Assembly: GCA_002484335.1 (NCBI GenBank)
Contig: DLJQ01000008.1
Coordinates: 95,111-118,650 of the forward strand
Origin: Flavobacteriales bacterium UBA7612
Lineage (GTDB): Bacteria > Bacteroidota > Bacteroidia > Flavobacteriales > Weeksellaceae
DNA: 23,540 nt
Direction of reading: 5' to 3'
Part shown: positions 1 to 8,051 of the stretch, in pieces
Numbering within the stretch: the first letter of the stretch is position 1
Layout of the letters: each line of letters opens with the position of its first letter
Made by a program: the position numbers and the translations under genes
The notes under the pieces: model-generated
Database searches by the model: none
The model's input: the letters and a program-made list of their open reading frames with translations, nothing else
Told to the model about the DNA's origin: nothing

Positions 1-47
1 AGGCACACTTTTTTATAGATTTTTATTTTTTTTTAAAAGTAATATTT

Positions 48-989
48 TTAAAAATTTAGCATTCTTTTTTTTGCTTCATCAAAATCAACTAAAAGTTCGT
101 CAAAAATTTCTGCTACAGTTGGTATGGAGTTTATTAAAGAAGCAACTTGACCAATTTCTAATTCTCCGTTTATCAAATCACCTTCAAACATCCCTTTTTT
201 ACTTCTGCCTTTTCCAAGAAAATCTTTTAGTTCATCTGCTGTAGCTCCATCAGAATATTTTTGTAGAACTTCGTTATAAAAGTGATTTTTTATTAATCGA
301 ACAGGAGCTAATTCTTTTAAAGTTAATTGAGTGTCACCTTCTTTTGTATCTAAAATTAAGTTTTTAAAATCCTGATTGGCTGATGATTCTTGCGTAGCAG
401 CAAATCGTGATCCAATTTGCACACCATCAGCTCCTAAGCTTAATGCAGCAAGTATTTGTTCTCCAGTAGCTATTCCACCAGCAGCAATTAAGGGAATGCT
501 AATATGTTGTCTGACATTAGGAATAAGACAGAAAGTCGTAGTTTCTTCTCTGCCATTATGTCCGCCAGCTTCAAAGCCTTCTGCCACGACAACATCAACT
601 CCAGCTTCTTCTGATTTTAAAGCGAATTTTGTACTACTAACAACATGAGCTACAATTACACCTTCCTTTTTTAATATTTCTGTCCAAGTTTTTGGATTTC
701 CTGCAGATGTAAATACAATATTTACTTTTTCTTCTAAGATAACTTTTATAAGTTCTTCAATATTAGGATAAAGTAATGGTATATTCACACCAAAAGGGTG
801 TTTTGTAGCTGCTTTACACTTTTTTATATGTTCTCGTAAAGTGTCTGGATACATACTTCCAGCACCAATTAATCCTAGCCCTCCAGCGTTACTTACAGCA
901 GAAGCTAATTTCCATCCGCTATTCCAAACCATCCCACCTTGAACAATAGGGTATTTTATTGTAAAAATTTTTGTTATATTCGTGTTCAA
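48..989 (-). CDS. Nitronate monooxygenase / FabK-like FMN protein
   Basis: A 313-residue TIM-barrel flavoprotein of the nitronate monooxygenase (2-nitropropane dioxygenase) family, which oxidises alkyl nitronates using FMN; the related FabK enoyl-ACP reductases share the fold. Visible motifs are KYPIVQGGMVW near residues 13-22, SAGNP at 95-99, GFEAGGHNG at 138-146 with the family's catalytic His (H144), AAGGIATG at 169-176, and GADGVQIGSRF at 186-196, the FMN phosphate-binding segment. The start is a TTG; it is preferred because family members begin a few residues before the KYPI motif and the next Met is residue 20, inside that motif. The gene diverges from the DUF2795 gene. The family call is firm. 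Nitronate activity versus FabK-type reductase activity cannot be decided from sequence alone, though the His motif and length favour the former. Confidence 0.85.
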   Translation of the reverse strand: MNTNITKIFTIKYPIVQGGMVWNSGWKLASAVSNAGGLGLIGAGSMYPDTLREHIKKCKAATKHPFGVNIPLLYPNIEELIKVILEEKVNIVFTSAGNPKTWTEILKKEGVIVAHVVSSTKFALKSEEAGVDVVVAEGFEAGGHNGREETTTFCLIPNVRQHISIPLIAAGGIATGEQILAALSLGADGVQIGSRFAATQESSANQDFKNLILDTKEGDTQLTLKELAPVRLIKNHFYNEVLQKYSDGATADELKDFLGKGRSKKGMFEGDLINGELEIGQVASLINSIPTVAEIFDELLVDFDEAKKRMLNF

Positions 990-1082
990 AATTTTTTAAT
1001 TTTATTTTAAATAAATACTTTTATTTAAAAGTAGTCAAAAATTATTTAAGATAAATACTGACAGTTTGACTTTGGCAAATTA

Positions 1083-1101
1083 TTTGATTTGCAAAATCAA
1101 A
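1083..1101. promoter_or_regulatory. Small palindrome in a divergent promoter region
   Basis: A perfect inverted repeat, TTTGATTT-GCA-AAATCAAA, lies between the divergent flavoprotein gene (start 989) and the DUF2795 gene (start 1158). Its position and dyad symmetry would suit an operator, but no regulator is known and short AT-rich dyads arise by chance. I see no clear TAnnTTTG box for either gene in this 168-base region. Confidence 0.2.
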
Positions 1102-1157
1102 ATTTAGAATTATAACAGAGTGTAATAATCTCTACTAATTAATAAAATATATAAACT

Positions 1158-1379
1158 ATGTATTGGACTTTAGAATTAGCATCTTATTTAAGTGATGCTC
1201 CTTGGCCAGCGACTAAAGATGAATTAATTGATTATGCAATTCGTACTGGAGCACCATTAGAGGTTGTAGAAAATTTACAATCTATTGAGGACGAAGGGGA
1301 TTCTTACGAAAGTATTGAAGAAATCTGGGCAGATTATCCTACAGATGATGATTTTCTTTGGAACGAGGACGAGTACTAA
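1158..1379 (+). CDS. DUF2795-family small acidic protein
   Basis: A 73-residue protein that matches the short flavobacterial form of DUF2795. It opens MYWTLELASYLSDAPWPATKDELIDYAIRTGAP, a helical module in which the conserved core is a predicted helix, a WPATKDELI segment and a YAIRTGAP turn. The C-terminal third is very acidic (many Asp and Glu from residue 43 on). Function is unknown. No signal peptide, membrane segment or cysteine is present, so it is probably a cytosolic protein. It is followed within 12 bases by a strong intrinsic terminator, so it looks monocistronic, lying just upstream of secA. The ATG start is preceded by an AT-rich leader without a Shine-Dalgarno site, normal for this phylum. 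Confidence 0.8.
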   Translation: MYWTLELASYLSDAPWPATKDELIDYAIRTGAPLEVVENLQSIEDEGDSYESIEEIWADYPTDDDFLWNEDEY

Positions 1380-1390
1380 AATAAAATAAA

Positions 1391-1414
1391 AAAAAGCCCG
1401 AATTGGGGCTTTTT
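1391..1414 (+). terminator. Intrinsic terminator after the DUF2795 gene
   Basis: The stem AAAAAGCCC / GGGCTTTTT around a six-base loop (gaattg) is followed by a T run. It lies 11 bases after the stop codon and separates the small gene from secA. Confidence 0.85.
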
Positions 1415-1449
1415 TCAATTCTATAATCTAATAAATAACATAGTTAACG

Positions 1450-1457
1450 TATATTTG
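1450..1457 (+). promoter_or_regulatory. secA promoter -7 box candidate
   Basis: TATATTTG matches the Bacteroidetes -7 consensus TAnnTTTG and lies 55 bases before the secA ATG, after the preceding terminator. No good -33 TTG is visible at the usual 17-23 base spacing, so the call rests on the -7 box and its position. Confidence 0.5.
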
Positions 1458-1512
1458 CGTTAGGTTAGTAATATATTCATTATTACTGATTTATTGAATA
1501 ACGAAAGAAAAC

Positions 1513-4500
1513 ATGAACATTTTAACGAAAATTTTACAAGGATTTTTAGGAGATAAAAATGCTAAAGATGTAAAAGAATTACAAAAATATGTTGATTCAG
1601 CTAATTTAGCTGGTCAATCACTTGGTTCATTAACAATTGATCAATTAAGAGCTAAAACTTCTGAATTTAAAATTAAATTAACAGAAGCAACTAAAGATTT
1701 TAAAGCTGAAATTGAAGAACTAAAAAAACAGGTTGAAGAAACAGAAGATTTTTCTATAAAAGAGGAATTATATGTTAAAATTGACAGATTAAATAAACAA
1801 GCTTACGAAGTTGAAGAAAAAATTTTATTAGAAATTTTACCTGAAGCTTTTGCTGTAATGAGAGAAACGGGGAAACGTTTTACTGAAAATGAAACTTTAG
1901 AAGTTACAGCTTCTGATTTTGATAGAGAATTAGTAAATCGTGGTCATGATTTCGTTTCATTAAAAGATGAAAATACTGCAATTTGGAAAAACTCTTGGGA
2001 TGCAGCTGGTCGTCAAGTAACATGGGATATGTCTCATTATGACGTTCAGTTTATTGGAGGTTCAGCATTACATTTAGGTAGAATTGCTGAGATGCAAACA
2101 GGGGAAGGTAAAACATTAGTTGCAACTTTACCAATTTATTTAAATGCATTAACTGGTCGTGGTGTACACTTAGTAACAGTAAATGACTATTTAGCAAAAC
2201 GTGATATGGCTTGGATGAGACCAGTTTTCTCATTCCATGGTTTAGCAGTAGATTGTATTGATAATCATCAACCAAACTCTCCAGGACGTAGAGCAGCTTA
2301 TGCTTCTGATATTGTTTATGGAACAAATAATGAATTTGGTTTTGATTATTTACGTGATAATATGGCTAATGAACCAGATGCATTAGTACAAAGAGAATTA
2401 AATTTTGCTATTGTCGATGAGGTCGATTCTGTATTAATTGATGATGCGCGTACGCCATTAATTATTTCTGGACCAGTTCCACAAGGAGATCGTCATGAGT
2501 TTGATGTATTAAGACCAAAAATTGATCGTTTATATAATTTACAAAGAGAATTATTAGGTAAAACTTTAAACGAAGCTAAAACATTGTTTAAACAAGGAGA
2601 TTTAAAAGAAGCAGGTTTTAAATTATACCAAGTTTATCGTGGCTTACCAAAATATAAGCCATTAATCAAATTCTTATCTCAAGATGGGATTCGTGCACAG
2701 TTACAAAAAACAGAAGCTCATTTTATTCAAGATAATAACAGAGAAATGCCAAAAATTGATGAGCATTTATATTTTGTTATTGACGAAAAACAAAATCAAT
2801 CTGATTTAACAGATAAAGGTATTGAATACTTATCAAAGGGAATGGAGGATGAAAATTTCTTCGTTTTGCCTGATGTGGCTACAAATATTGGTGCAATAGA
2901 AAATTCAGGAAAAGATAAAGAAGAAGTTCTTCAACTAAAGGAAGAATTTTTTAGAGAATTTTCTATAAAATCTGAACGTATTCATACTTTAAGTCAGTTA
3001 TTAAAAGCATATACATTATTTGAAAAAGATATTGAATATGTAGTTGTTGATGGTGAAGTTAAAATTGTAGATGAATCTACAGGTCGTATTATGGATGGTC
3101 GTCGTTATTCTGACGGTTTACATCAAGCTATTGAAGCTAAAGAAAACGTGAAAATTGAAGCAGCTACACAAACATTTGCTACAATTACGTTACAAAACTA
3201 CTTCCGTATGTATAATAAGTTAGCTGGTATGACTGGTACTGCAGAAACAGAAGCGGGTGAGTTTTGGGAAATTTATAAATTAGATGTTGTATCTATTCCT
3301 ACAAATAGACCAATTTTACGTAACGATAAGAACGATGTTGTTTTCAAAACAAATCGTGAAAAATATAAAGCTGTAATCGAGGAGATTACAAAATTATCTC
3401 AAGAAGACAAACGTCCTGTATTAGTAGGTACAACAAATGTTGAAATTTCAGAGATTTTATCAAAAGCATTAAAATTACGTGGTATTAATCATAATGTATT
3501 AAACGCTAAATTACATAAAAAAGAAGCTGATATTGTAACAGAAGCGGGTAAACCAGGAGCTGTAACAATTGCTACAAATATGGCTGGTCGTGGTACTGAT
3601 ATTAAATTAACGAAAGAAGTTAAAGAATATGGTGGGTTAGCTATTATTGGTACAGAACGTCATGATTCTCGTCGTGTAGACCGTCAGTTACGTGGTCGTG
3701 CTGGTCGTCAAGGAGATCCAGGTTCTTCTCAATTCTTTGTTTCTTTAGAGGATAGTTTAATGCGTTTATTCGGTTCAGAAAGAATTGCTAAATTAATGGA
3801 CCGTATGGGACATAAAGATGGTGATGTAATTGAACATTCTATGATTACTAAATCTATTGAACGTGCTCAGAAAAAAGTTGAAGAAAATAACTTTGGTATC
3901 CGTAAACGTTTATTAGAATATGATGATGTAATGAACAAACAACGTGAGGTTATTTACAAACGTCGTCATAATGCTTTATTTGGAGAAAGATTAGAAGTAG
4001 ATATAGCTAATATGATTTATGATGTAGCTGCATCTGTTGTAAAATCAAATAAAGATTTTGAAGATTTTGCTCAATATGAGTTAGATTTAATTAAATTCTT
4101 TACAATGGGCTCTCCAGTTACTGAAGACGAGTTTAGATCTAAATCTATTAAAGAGTTAACAGATATTACTTATGATTCGGCAATAGTTGATTATAAGGCT
4201 CGTACAAAACATGTTGCAGAAACAGCTTTTCCTGTAATTTCTAATGTTTTCGAGAATCAAGGACATATGTTCTCTCGTATTCAAGTTCCATTTACAGATG
4301 GTATTCGTCAAATGACTGTTGTTTGTGATTTAAAACAAGCTTATGAATCTCAAGGTAAAACATTAATTAAAGATTTTGAAAAATCTGTTGTTTTAAGTTT
4401 AATTGATGATAACTGGAAAGAACATTTACGTGATGTAGATGATTTACGTAAAACATCACAAAATGCAGTTTATGAGCAAAAAGATCCATTAGTAATTTAT

Positions 4501-4632
4501 AAACAAGAATCTTTCCTTATTTTCCAAAGAATGTTGGATACAGTAAATAAAGAAATTGTTTCTTTCTTATTTAAAGGTGAATTACCAAATACACAAAAAG
4601 AAGAATCTCAAGAACAAACTCAAATAGTTTAA
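1513..4632 (+). CDS. secA: Preprotein translocase ATPase SecA
   Basis: SecA is the motor that drives unfolded preproteins through SecYEG. The 1039-residue product shows Walker A MQTGEGKT at residues 194-201, a DEVD Walker B at 302-305 within VDEVDSVLIDDARTP, GRGTD at 692-696, and the RHDSRRVDRQLRGRAGRQGDPG helicase motif at about 716-737. Inside nucleotide-binding domain 1, roughly residues 328-440 form the insertion usual in Bacteroidota, which makes it longer than the approximately 900-residue E. coli protein. It ends in a Gln/Glu-rich tail without the CxCx(8)CH or CxCx(8)CC zinc motif that binds SecB and the membrane in many SecAs. Arg codons are largely CGT, unlike the AGA-rich neighbours, which suggests high expression. 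It has its own promoter box upstream and a terminator downstream, so it is probably monocistronic. Confidence 0.98.
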   Translation: MNILTKILQGFLGDKNAKDVKELQKYVDSANLAGQSLGSLTIDQLRAKTSEFKIKLTEATKDFKAEIEELKKQVEETEDFSIKEELYVKIDRLNKQAYEVEEKILLEILPEAFAVMRETGKRFTENETLEVTASDFDRELVNRGHDFVSLKDENTAIWKNSWDAAGRQVTWDMSHYDVQFIGGSALHLGRIAEMQTGEGKTLVATLPIYLNALTGRGVHLVTVNDYLAKRDMAWMRPVFSFHGLAVDCIDNHQPNSPGRRAAYASDIVYGTNNEFGFDYLRDNMANEPDALVQRELNFAIVDEVDSVLIDDARTPLIISGPVPQGDRHEFDVLRPKIDRLYNLQRELLGKTLNEAKTLFKQGDLKEAGFKLYQVYRGLPKYKPLIKFLSQDGIRAQLQKTEAHFIQDNNREMPKIDEHLYFVIDEKQNQSDLTDKGIEYLSKGMEDENFFVLPDVATNIGAIENSGKDKEEVLQLKEEFFREFSIKSERIHTLSQLLKAYTLFEKDIEYVVVDGEVKIVDESTGRIMDGRRYSDGLHQAIEAKENVKIEAATQTFATITLQNYFRMYNKLAGMTGTAETEAGEFWEIYKLDVVSIPTNRPILRNDKNDVVFKTNREKYKAVIEEITKLSQEDKRPVLVGTTNVEISEILSKALKLRGINHNVLNAKLHKKEADIVTEAGKPGAVTIATNMAGRGTDIKLTKEVKEYGGLAIIGTERHDSRRVDRQLRGRAGRQGDPGSSQFFVSLEDSLMRLFGSERIAKLMDRMGHKDGDVIEHSMITKSIERAQKKVEENNFGIRKRLLEYDDVMNKQREVIYKRRHNALFGERLEVDIANMIYDVAASVVKSNKDFEDFAQYELDLIKFFTMGSPVTEDEFRSKSIKELTDITYDSAIVDYKARTKHVAETAFPVISNVFENQGHMFSRIQVPFTDGIRQMTVVCDLKQAYESQGKTLIKDFEKSVVLSLIDDNWKEHLRDVDDLRKTSQNAVYEQKDPLVIYKQESFLIFQRMLDTVNKEIVSFLFKGELPNTQKEESQEQTQIV

Positions 4633-4657
4633 TTCTCAAAGATTTAATAGAATATAT

Positions 4658-4687
4658 AACCCTTTTCAAGTAATATTGAAAAGGGTT
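4658..4687 (+). terminator. Intrinsic terminator after secA
   Basis: A 12-bp perfect stem AACCCTTTTCAA / TTGAAAAGGGTT with loop gtaata starts 25 bases after the secA stop codon. It is followed by TTG and a further T-rich stretch. Confidence 0.85.
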
Positions 4688-4723
4688 TTGTATTTTTACC
4701 TCACTAAAAAAATATAAAAAGTA

Positions 4724-5224
4724 ATGAAGTTTGCATATTTACATGGTTATCAAGGTTCCGTAACAGATGAAAAAAGTCAATATTTAGATTCTTTAGGAAA
4801 TTGTTACAAACCATCAATTGATTATGATAATGAACCAAACATTGTTAAAGAATTAATTTTCAAATTTCAGAAAGAACCTATAGACTTTATTGCAGGAACA
4901 AGTCTAGGAGGTATGATAAGTTATTATTTGGGAATGGTTTTAGATATTCCTGTACTTATGTTTAACCCTGCTGTAATAGCAATTGAACGATTAAAACCGT
5001 TTATTCCAGAACAATTAATGAAAGGAACTCCGACAGAGTTAAATGTTGTTTTTACTGGTTTGAAAGATGATGTGATTGATCCTGAATTGCAAATAGCATT
5101 TGTTGATGAATTAAAAAGTAAAAGTGCTAAAATAGAGCAATTCTTTGATGCTGATATGACACATTTGGTTACATTAAAAGAATTTAAAAAAGCTTTCGGA
5201 ACTTTTTTACAAATAAAAAAATAA
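4724..5224 (+). CDS. YqiA/UPF0227-like alpha/beta-hydrolase (esterase)
   Basis: A 166-residue single-domain alpha/beta-hydrolase of the YqiA/UPF0227 type, a small cytosolic esterase family. It starts directly with strand 1 and the oxyanion region, MKFAYLHGYQGS, has the nucleophile elbow GTSLGG (Ser60), and ends with a likely acid Asp at 115-116 (LKDD) and His147 in DMTHLV, giving a plausible Ser-Asp-His triad in the right order. The length is slightly below the 190 or so residues of E. coli YqiA, with a minimal cap. The natural substrate is unknown. It is seven bases upstream of the PH-domain gene and probably shares its transcript; both lie downstream of the secA terminator. Confidence 0.8.
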   Translation: MKFAYLHGYQGSVTDEKSQYLDSLGNCYKPSIDYDNEPNIVKELIFKFQKEPIDFIAGTSLGGMISYYLGMVLDIPVLMFNPAVIAIERLKPFIPEQLMKGTPTELNVVFTGLKDDVIDPELQIAFVDELKSKSAKIEQFFDADMTHLVTLKEFKKAFGTFLQIKK

Positions 5225-5231
5225 ACTATTT

Positions 5232-5612
5232 ATGGGATTATTTAATAAGCTATTAGGTAATGCTGGTGAAGTAGATTCACTAAACTTAAATAAAGAATAT
5301 GCTTCTATATTAATAGAAGCTGAAGAAATTGAAGTAGGTTTCTCTTTGTTTAGAGATGTTTTTATGTTTACTAACAAACGATTAATATTAGTTGATAAAC
5401 AAGGTTTAACAGGAAAAAAAATAGATTATTTATCCCTACCTTATAGAAGTATAACACGATATTCTATAGAGACGGCAGGACATTTTGAGCTAGATGCAGA
5501 ATTGAAAATATGGATTTCTAGTGAAGAAAATCCTTCTATTTGTAAGAAATTTACAAAAAGTGTGAATGTTTATGAAGTACAAAAAGTATTATCTACTCAC
5601 GTTTTAAAATAA
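5232..5612 (+). CDS. Bacterial PH-domain protein (bPH_1-like)
   Basis: A 126-residue protein made almost entirely of one bacterial pleckstrin-homology-like domain (PF08000 type, formerly DUF1696). After an N-terminal amphipathic stretch MGLFNKLLGNAGEV, the pattern GFSLFRDVFMFTNKRLILVDKQGLTGKKIDYLSLPYRSITRYSIE is the characteristic hairpin core in which a basic TNKR turn precedes a hydrophobic strand. A C-terminal helix (KSVNVYEVQKVLSTHVL) closes the fold. There is no signal peptide or membrane segment. Members form oligomers in the cytosol and have no agreed function. It is the second gene of a likely two-gene unit with the esterase, and a bidirectional hairpin follows its stop codon immediately. 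Confidence 0.8.
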   Translation: MGLFNKLLGNAGEVDSLNLNKEYASILIEAEEIEVGFSLFRDVFMFTNKRLILVDKQGLTGKKIDYLSLPYRSITRYSIETAGHFELDAELKIWISSEENPSICKKFTKSVNVYEVQKVLSTHVLK

Positions 5613-5643
5613 AAAAAAACACTCTTCATAAGAGTGTTTTTTT
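5613..5643. terminator. Bidirectional terminator between convergent genes
   Basis: A 14-bp perfect stem, seven A then CACTCTT pairing with AAGAGTG then seven T, encloses the three-base loop cat. With A and T tracts on both sides it can stop transcription from the PH-domain gene (plus) and from the M49 peptidase gene (minus). Confidence 0.88.
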
Positions 5644-5655
5644 GTGTATACAATT

Positions 5656-7305
5656 TTATAAACCTAACATTTGAGGACCTTGTTCAAAGACAACATCTAC
5701 AGGGATATTTTTAGTTTTTAGTTTATCCAAATCCTTTTGTAATTCTGAATGTAGGATACCTTTGTCAGCATAAAGTTGTTTTACACCATCGTAATCTCCA
5801 TTTCCTTGTAAGGTTAAGATTAATTCTGATAATCCATTCATGGCTTGTTCCATTTTAACAGCATTAACTTTATAACGTCCAGTAGCAGTTTTTTCAAAAG
5901 CACCTTTTTCTGCAAAATAATTGAATGCAATCATATTTGCTTGTCCGTGAGCAGAACTAGCACCAAAACGAACAGAACGTAAAATACCAGCCAAGAATGT
6001 AACAAAATAATCTTCTTGTTGTCCATTTAATTCTTCTTTGTTCAATAATTGGTTAACCATGTATAAACCTAGAATATCAGCTTTTCCTTCTTCTAGTGCA
6101 GAATTAGCTTCTTTTAAGGCATCACGAACAGAACCTTTTCCATTGACAGTATTTTTTATTCCTAAACCATGTGCAACTTCATGAAACATAACATTTGAAA
6201 AGAAAGCATCAAATTTTACATTTTTTTGTTGACTTTCATCGATTAAAACTTCTGCAATAGGCATTAAAATTTTGTCGAATTTTGCTTTCATTGCATTTTT
6301 TAATTGTAGCCTTCTTGTTCCTTTCTCTAGTTGAACACGCTCATCGTTAGGTAAGTTAATTGCTATTGTTTTTCCACCCGCATTACAATCACCCGCATAG
6401 TACACAACATCATAGGCATTAAGGTCAGAATCTGTTCCAGGAACCTCTTTTTTATATGTTGCATTTACAGGTAAATTACGTTGTAATTCAGGTAAGTATT
6501 GTACAAATTTTGCTAATTTATTTGACCATTCAACATCCTTAACAAGAATATAGGCAGAGTAAGAAGTCTTGTAACCAAACAATTGGTCTTCGTAATTTTC
6601 GATAGGACCAATAACCATATCCAAATTAGAATTTTTCATATCCATCCAAGCTAAATCACTTTTGTAAAAATCATCAGTTAATAAAGCATTGGCACGTAAT
6701 TGTAAATAATTTTTTAGACCATTGTCTTCGGCTAATTTTGCAGCTTGATTTAGGTAATCTGCAGCTTGTTTTAATTGATTTTTGAAAACGTCATGATATG
6801 GAATACTATATAATTTACTTTCACGATTTCTGCGAATAATAGAATAAGGAGATTTACCATCTTTTAAGTCCGAATTTTTTTCAAATTCATTCTTGGTCAT
6901 ATCAGTAGGGTAGAAGGTAGCTCCCAAAGGTTTTTGTCCAACTCCATTTACAAAAGGAGCTTCATTATTTAATCTATCCCAAGGGCCATAATTTATTTTT
7001 GCATACTCTTTTGTTTCACCTTTTGTTTCATCCATTAAATCTATTTTTGGACCATAGGCTTGCTGCCAAAACAAATCGTCCATAATATCAGCAGCTTTAA
7101 ACATTAAACGTAATATTTCTTTTTCGTTATTGTTTAAATGAGAAATATCTGTTGTTAAAGGAACTTTTGCATACGTCTGAAATGGATATTCTTTTTGTTG
7201 CGTGGTAGTTATTTCGGTATTTTTTGTTGTTTTATTGGCTGTAGAACAAGATGTAAATAATCCTGTAAGTGCAATAACACTCAAAATTGTTGAGTATTTT
7301 TTCAT
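5656..7305 (-). CDS. M49-type zinc metallopeptidase lipoprotein
   Basis: A 549-residue lipoprotein with an M49 (dipeptidyl peptidase III-like) catalytic core. The signal peptide ends in the lipobox LFTSC (Cys20), so the protein should be exported and lipid-anchored. The zinc site is HEVAH at residues 375-379 (FHEVAHGLG) with the second M49 motif EEGKAD at 405-410, corresponding to EECRAD in classical enzymes. Classical DPP III has a six-residue HExxGH; here it is the shorter HExxH, a variant known from some bacterial M49 members. The length is shorter than the usual 680-730 residues of DPP III. Relatives in Bacteroidota are sometimes mislabelled as Nudix or dihydrofolate reductase proteins. 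It likely trims oligopeptides in the periplasm or on the outer membrane; that role is inferred. A bidirectional terminator lies just past its stop. Confidence 0.85.
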   Translation of the reverse strand: MKKYSTILSVIALTGLFTSCSTANKTTKNTEITTTQQKEYPFQTYAKVPLTTDISHLNNNEKEILRLMFKAADIMDDLFWQQAYGPKIDLMDETKGETKEYAKINYGPWDRLNNEAPFVNGVGQKPLGATFYPTDMTKNEFEKNSDLKDGKSPYSIIRRNRESKLYSIPYHDVFKNQLKQAADYLNQAAKLAEDNGLKNYLQLRANALLTDDFYKSDLAWMDMKNSNLDMVIGPIENYEDQLFGYKTSYSAYILVKDVEWSNKLAKFVQYLPELQRNLPVNATYKKEVPGTDSDLNAYDVVYYAGDCNAGGKTIAINLPNDERVQLEKGTRRLQLKNAMKAKFDKILMPIAEVLIDESQQKNVKFDAFFSNVMFHEVAHGLGIKNTVNGKGSVRDALKEANSALEEGKADILGLYMVNQLLNKEELNGQQEDYFVTFLAGILRSVRFGASSAHGQANMIAFNYFAEKGAFEKTATGRYKVNAVKMEQAMNGLSELILTLQGNGDYDGVKQLYADKGILHSELQKDLDKLKTKNIPVDVVFEQGPQMLGL

Positions 7306-7410
7306 TTTTTTTTTGTTTTCGTAAATTTAGTATTTATCACTGAATATGTAAAATATTATAAACTTAGATGATTATAATATTATTTGTTTTCTACTAAAAT
7401 ACTTTTCTTT

Positions 7411-7503
7411 GCGTTAGTGATTGTAGTGGAAATCCTTTTTTTGATTATATAATGAATAATCAAAAAAAGATTGAAACGGAAAGCACGCCGAAACGGAACG
7501 CCC
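7411..7503 (+). ncRNA. Candidate structured RNA / recurrent flavobacterial intergenic element (Flavo-1-like)
   Basis: A GC-richer island in AT-rich surroundings with a layered fold. The outer stem GCGTT (7411-7415) pairs with AACGC (7497-7501). An inner hairpin of 13 perfect base pairs (7435-7447 with 7457-7469, loop 7448-7456) extends to AAT/ATT at 7431-7433 and 7470-7472 across one bulged C. The sequence GAAACGGAA occurs twice, at 7473-7481 and 7490-7498. The pattern GCGTTAG-n-GATTG-n-GTGG-AATCC-hairpin-GATTGAAACGGAAAGC-n-AACGCCC resembles an element I recall recurring between genes in many Flavobacteriia, possibly the Flavo-1 RNA family of Rfam. The Rfam assignment is from memory and unverified. 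The transcribed strand is assumed; the 3' end is 26 bases before the mepB-like start. Confidence 0.45.
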
Positions 7504-7529
7504 AAATACAATTATAAATATGTAAAAAA

Positions 7530-8027
7530 ATGAATGTAGATAAGATAAATATTTTTTTTTCTGAAATAGGATTGTTTGAATTAAAAAAACTGATTTTAGA
7601 TGAAGAATGTGTAGAATATGATGGTTGTACTTTTGTATTGAATAATTGTGTTGTAAAGTATAGAAAAACAAAAGTTACTCCAAAGAAAATAGGTCAATTT
7701 GTTACGCTTTGGAAAAGGGATTTATCGAACAAAACTGTACCATTTGATGAAAAGGATAATTTCGATTTTTATTTGATGTTTTCTGAAGATGAAACAAGAC
7801 AAGGATTTTTCTTTTTCCCTAAAAAAGTGTTGGTAGAAAAACATATTTTATCATCGAAGAATAGAGAAGGAAAAAGAGGTTTTCGTGTTTATCCTATTTG
7901 GGATTTGCCTATAGGTAAACAAGCAATGAGAACAAAATTGTGGCAGAATGATTATTTTATAGACTTGACAAAAGGTAACGAATTGCCTAAAAATACCGAG
8001 AAATTTAGACAATTGTTTGGTGAATAA
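7530..8027 (+). CDS. MepB-family protein
   Basis: A 165-residue protein of the MepB family (PF08877), named after the gene next to the MepA efflux pump in Staphylococcus aureus; its biochemical role is not established. The conserved core is clear: KVTPKKIGQFVTLWKR at residues 48-63, PFDEKDNFDFY at 71-81, a FFFFPKKVLVEKHILS strand at 93-108, GKRGFRVYPIWD at 114-125, and QAMRTKLWQNDYF at 131-143. No signal peptide or membrane segment is present. No MATE pump or MarR regulator is adjacent, so the Staphylococcus context is not preserved. It follows the structured element at 7411-7503 and converges on the LuxE-like gene with only four bases between the stop codons. Confidence 0.88.
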   Translation: MNVDKINIFFSEIGLFELKKLILDEECVEYDGCTFVLNNCVVKYRKTKVTPKKIGQFVTLWKRDLSNKTVPFDEKDNFDFYLMFSEDETRQGFFFFPKKVLVEKHILSSKNREGKRGFRVYPIWDLPIGKQAMRTKLWQNDYFIDLTKGNELPKNTEKFRQLFGE

Positions 8028-8031
8028 AATC

Positions 8032-8051
8032 TTATGATTCTACAATCATAA
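8032..8051. terminator. Hairpin at the meeting point of two convergent genes
   Basis: TTATGATT-ctac-AATCATAA forms an 8-bp perfect stem that includes the stop codon of the LuxE-like gene. On the minus strand it is followed by GATTTTATTC, a weak U-rich tract. It could be the only transcription stop for this pair, but it is AT-rich and may be weak. Confidence 0.3.

Noticed and set aside
376..648. Plus-strand open frame of 90 codons inside the flavoprotein gene
   Set aside because: It is a reading-frame shadow of a well-supported gene; its Ser/Pro/Ala-rich composition reflects the complementary strand of Gly/Ala codons.
2051..2326. Minus-strand open frame inside secA
   Set aside because: Antisense to the Walker A region of secA, Leu/His-rich low-complexity peptide, no promoter or homology.
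7414..7671. Minus-strand open frame of 85 codons across the start of the mepB-like gene
   Set aside because: It runs antisense through the RNA-like element and the confirmed MepB coding region; the peptide is low-complexity (His, Ile, Phe rich) with no family resemblance.
7530..8027. Multidrug efflux locus (mepRAB-like)
   Set aside because: Only the MepB-family protein is here; no MATE transporter or MarR-type regulator is adjacent.
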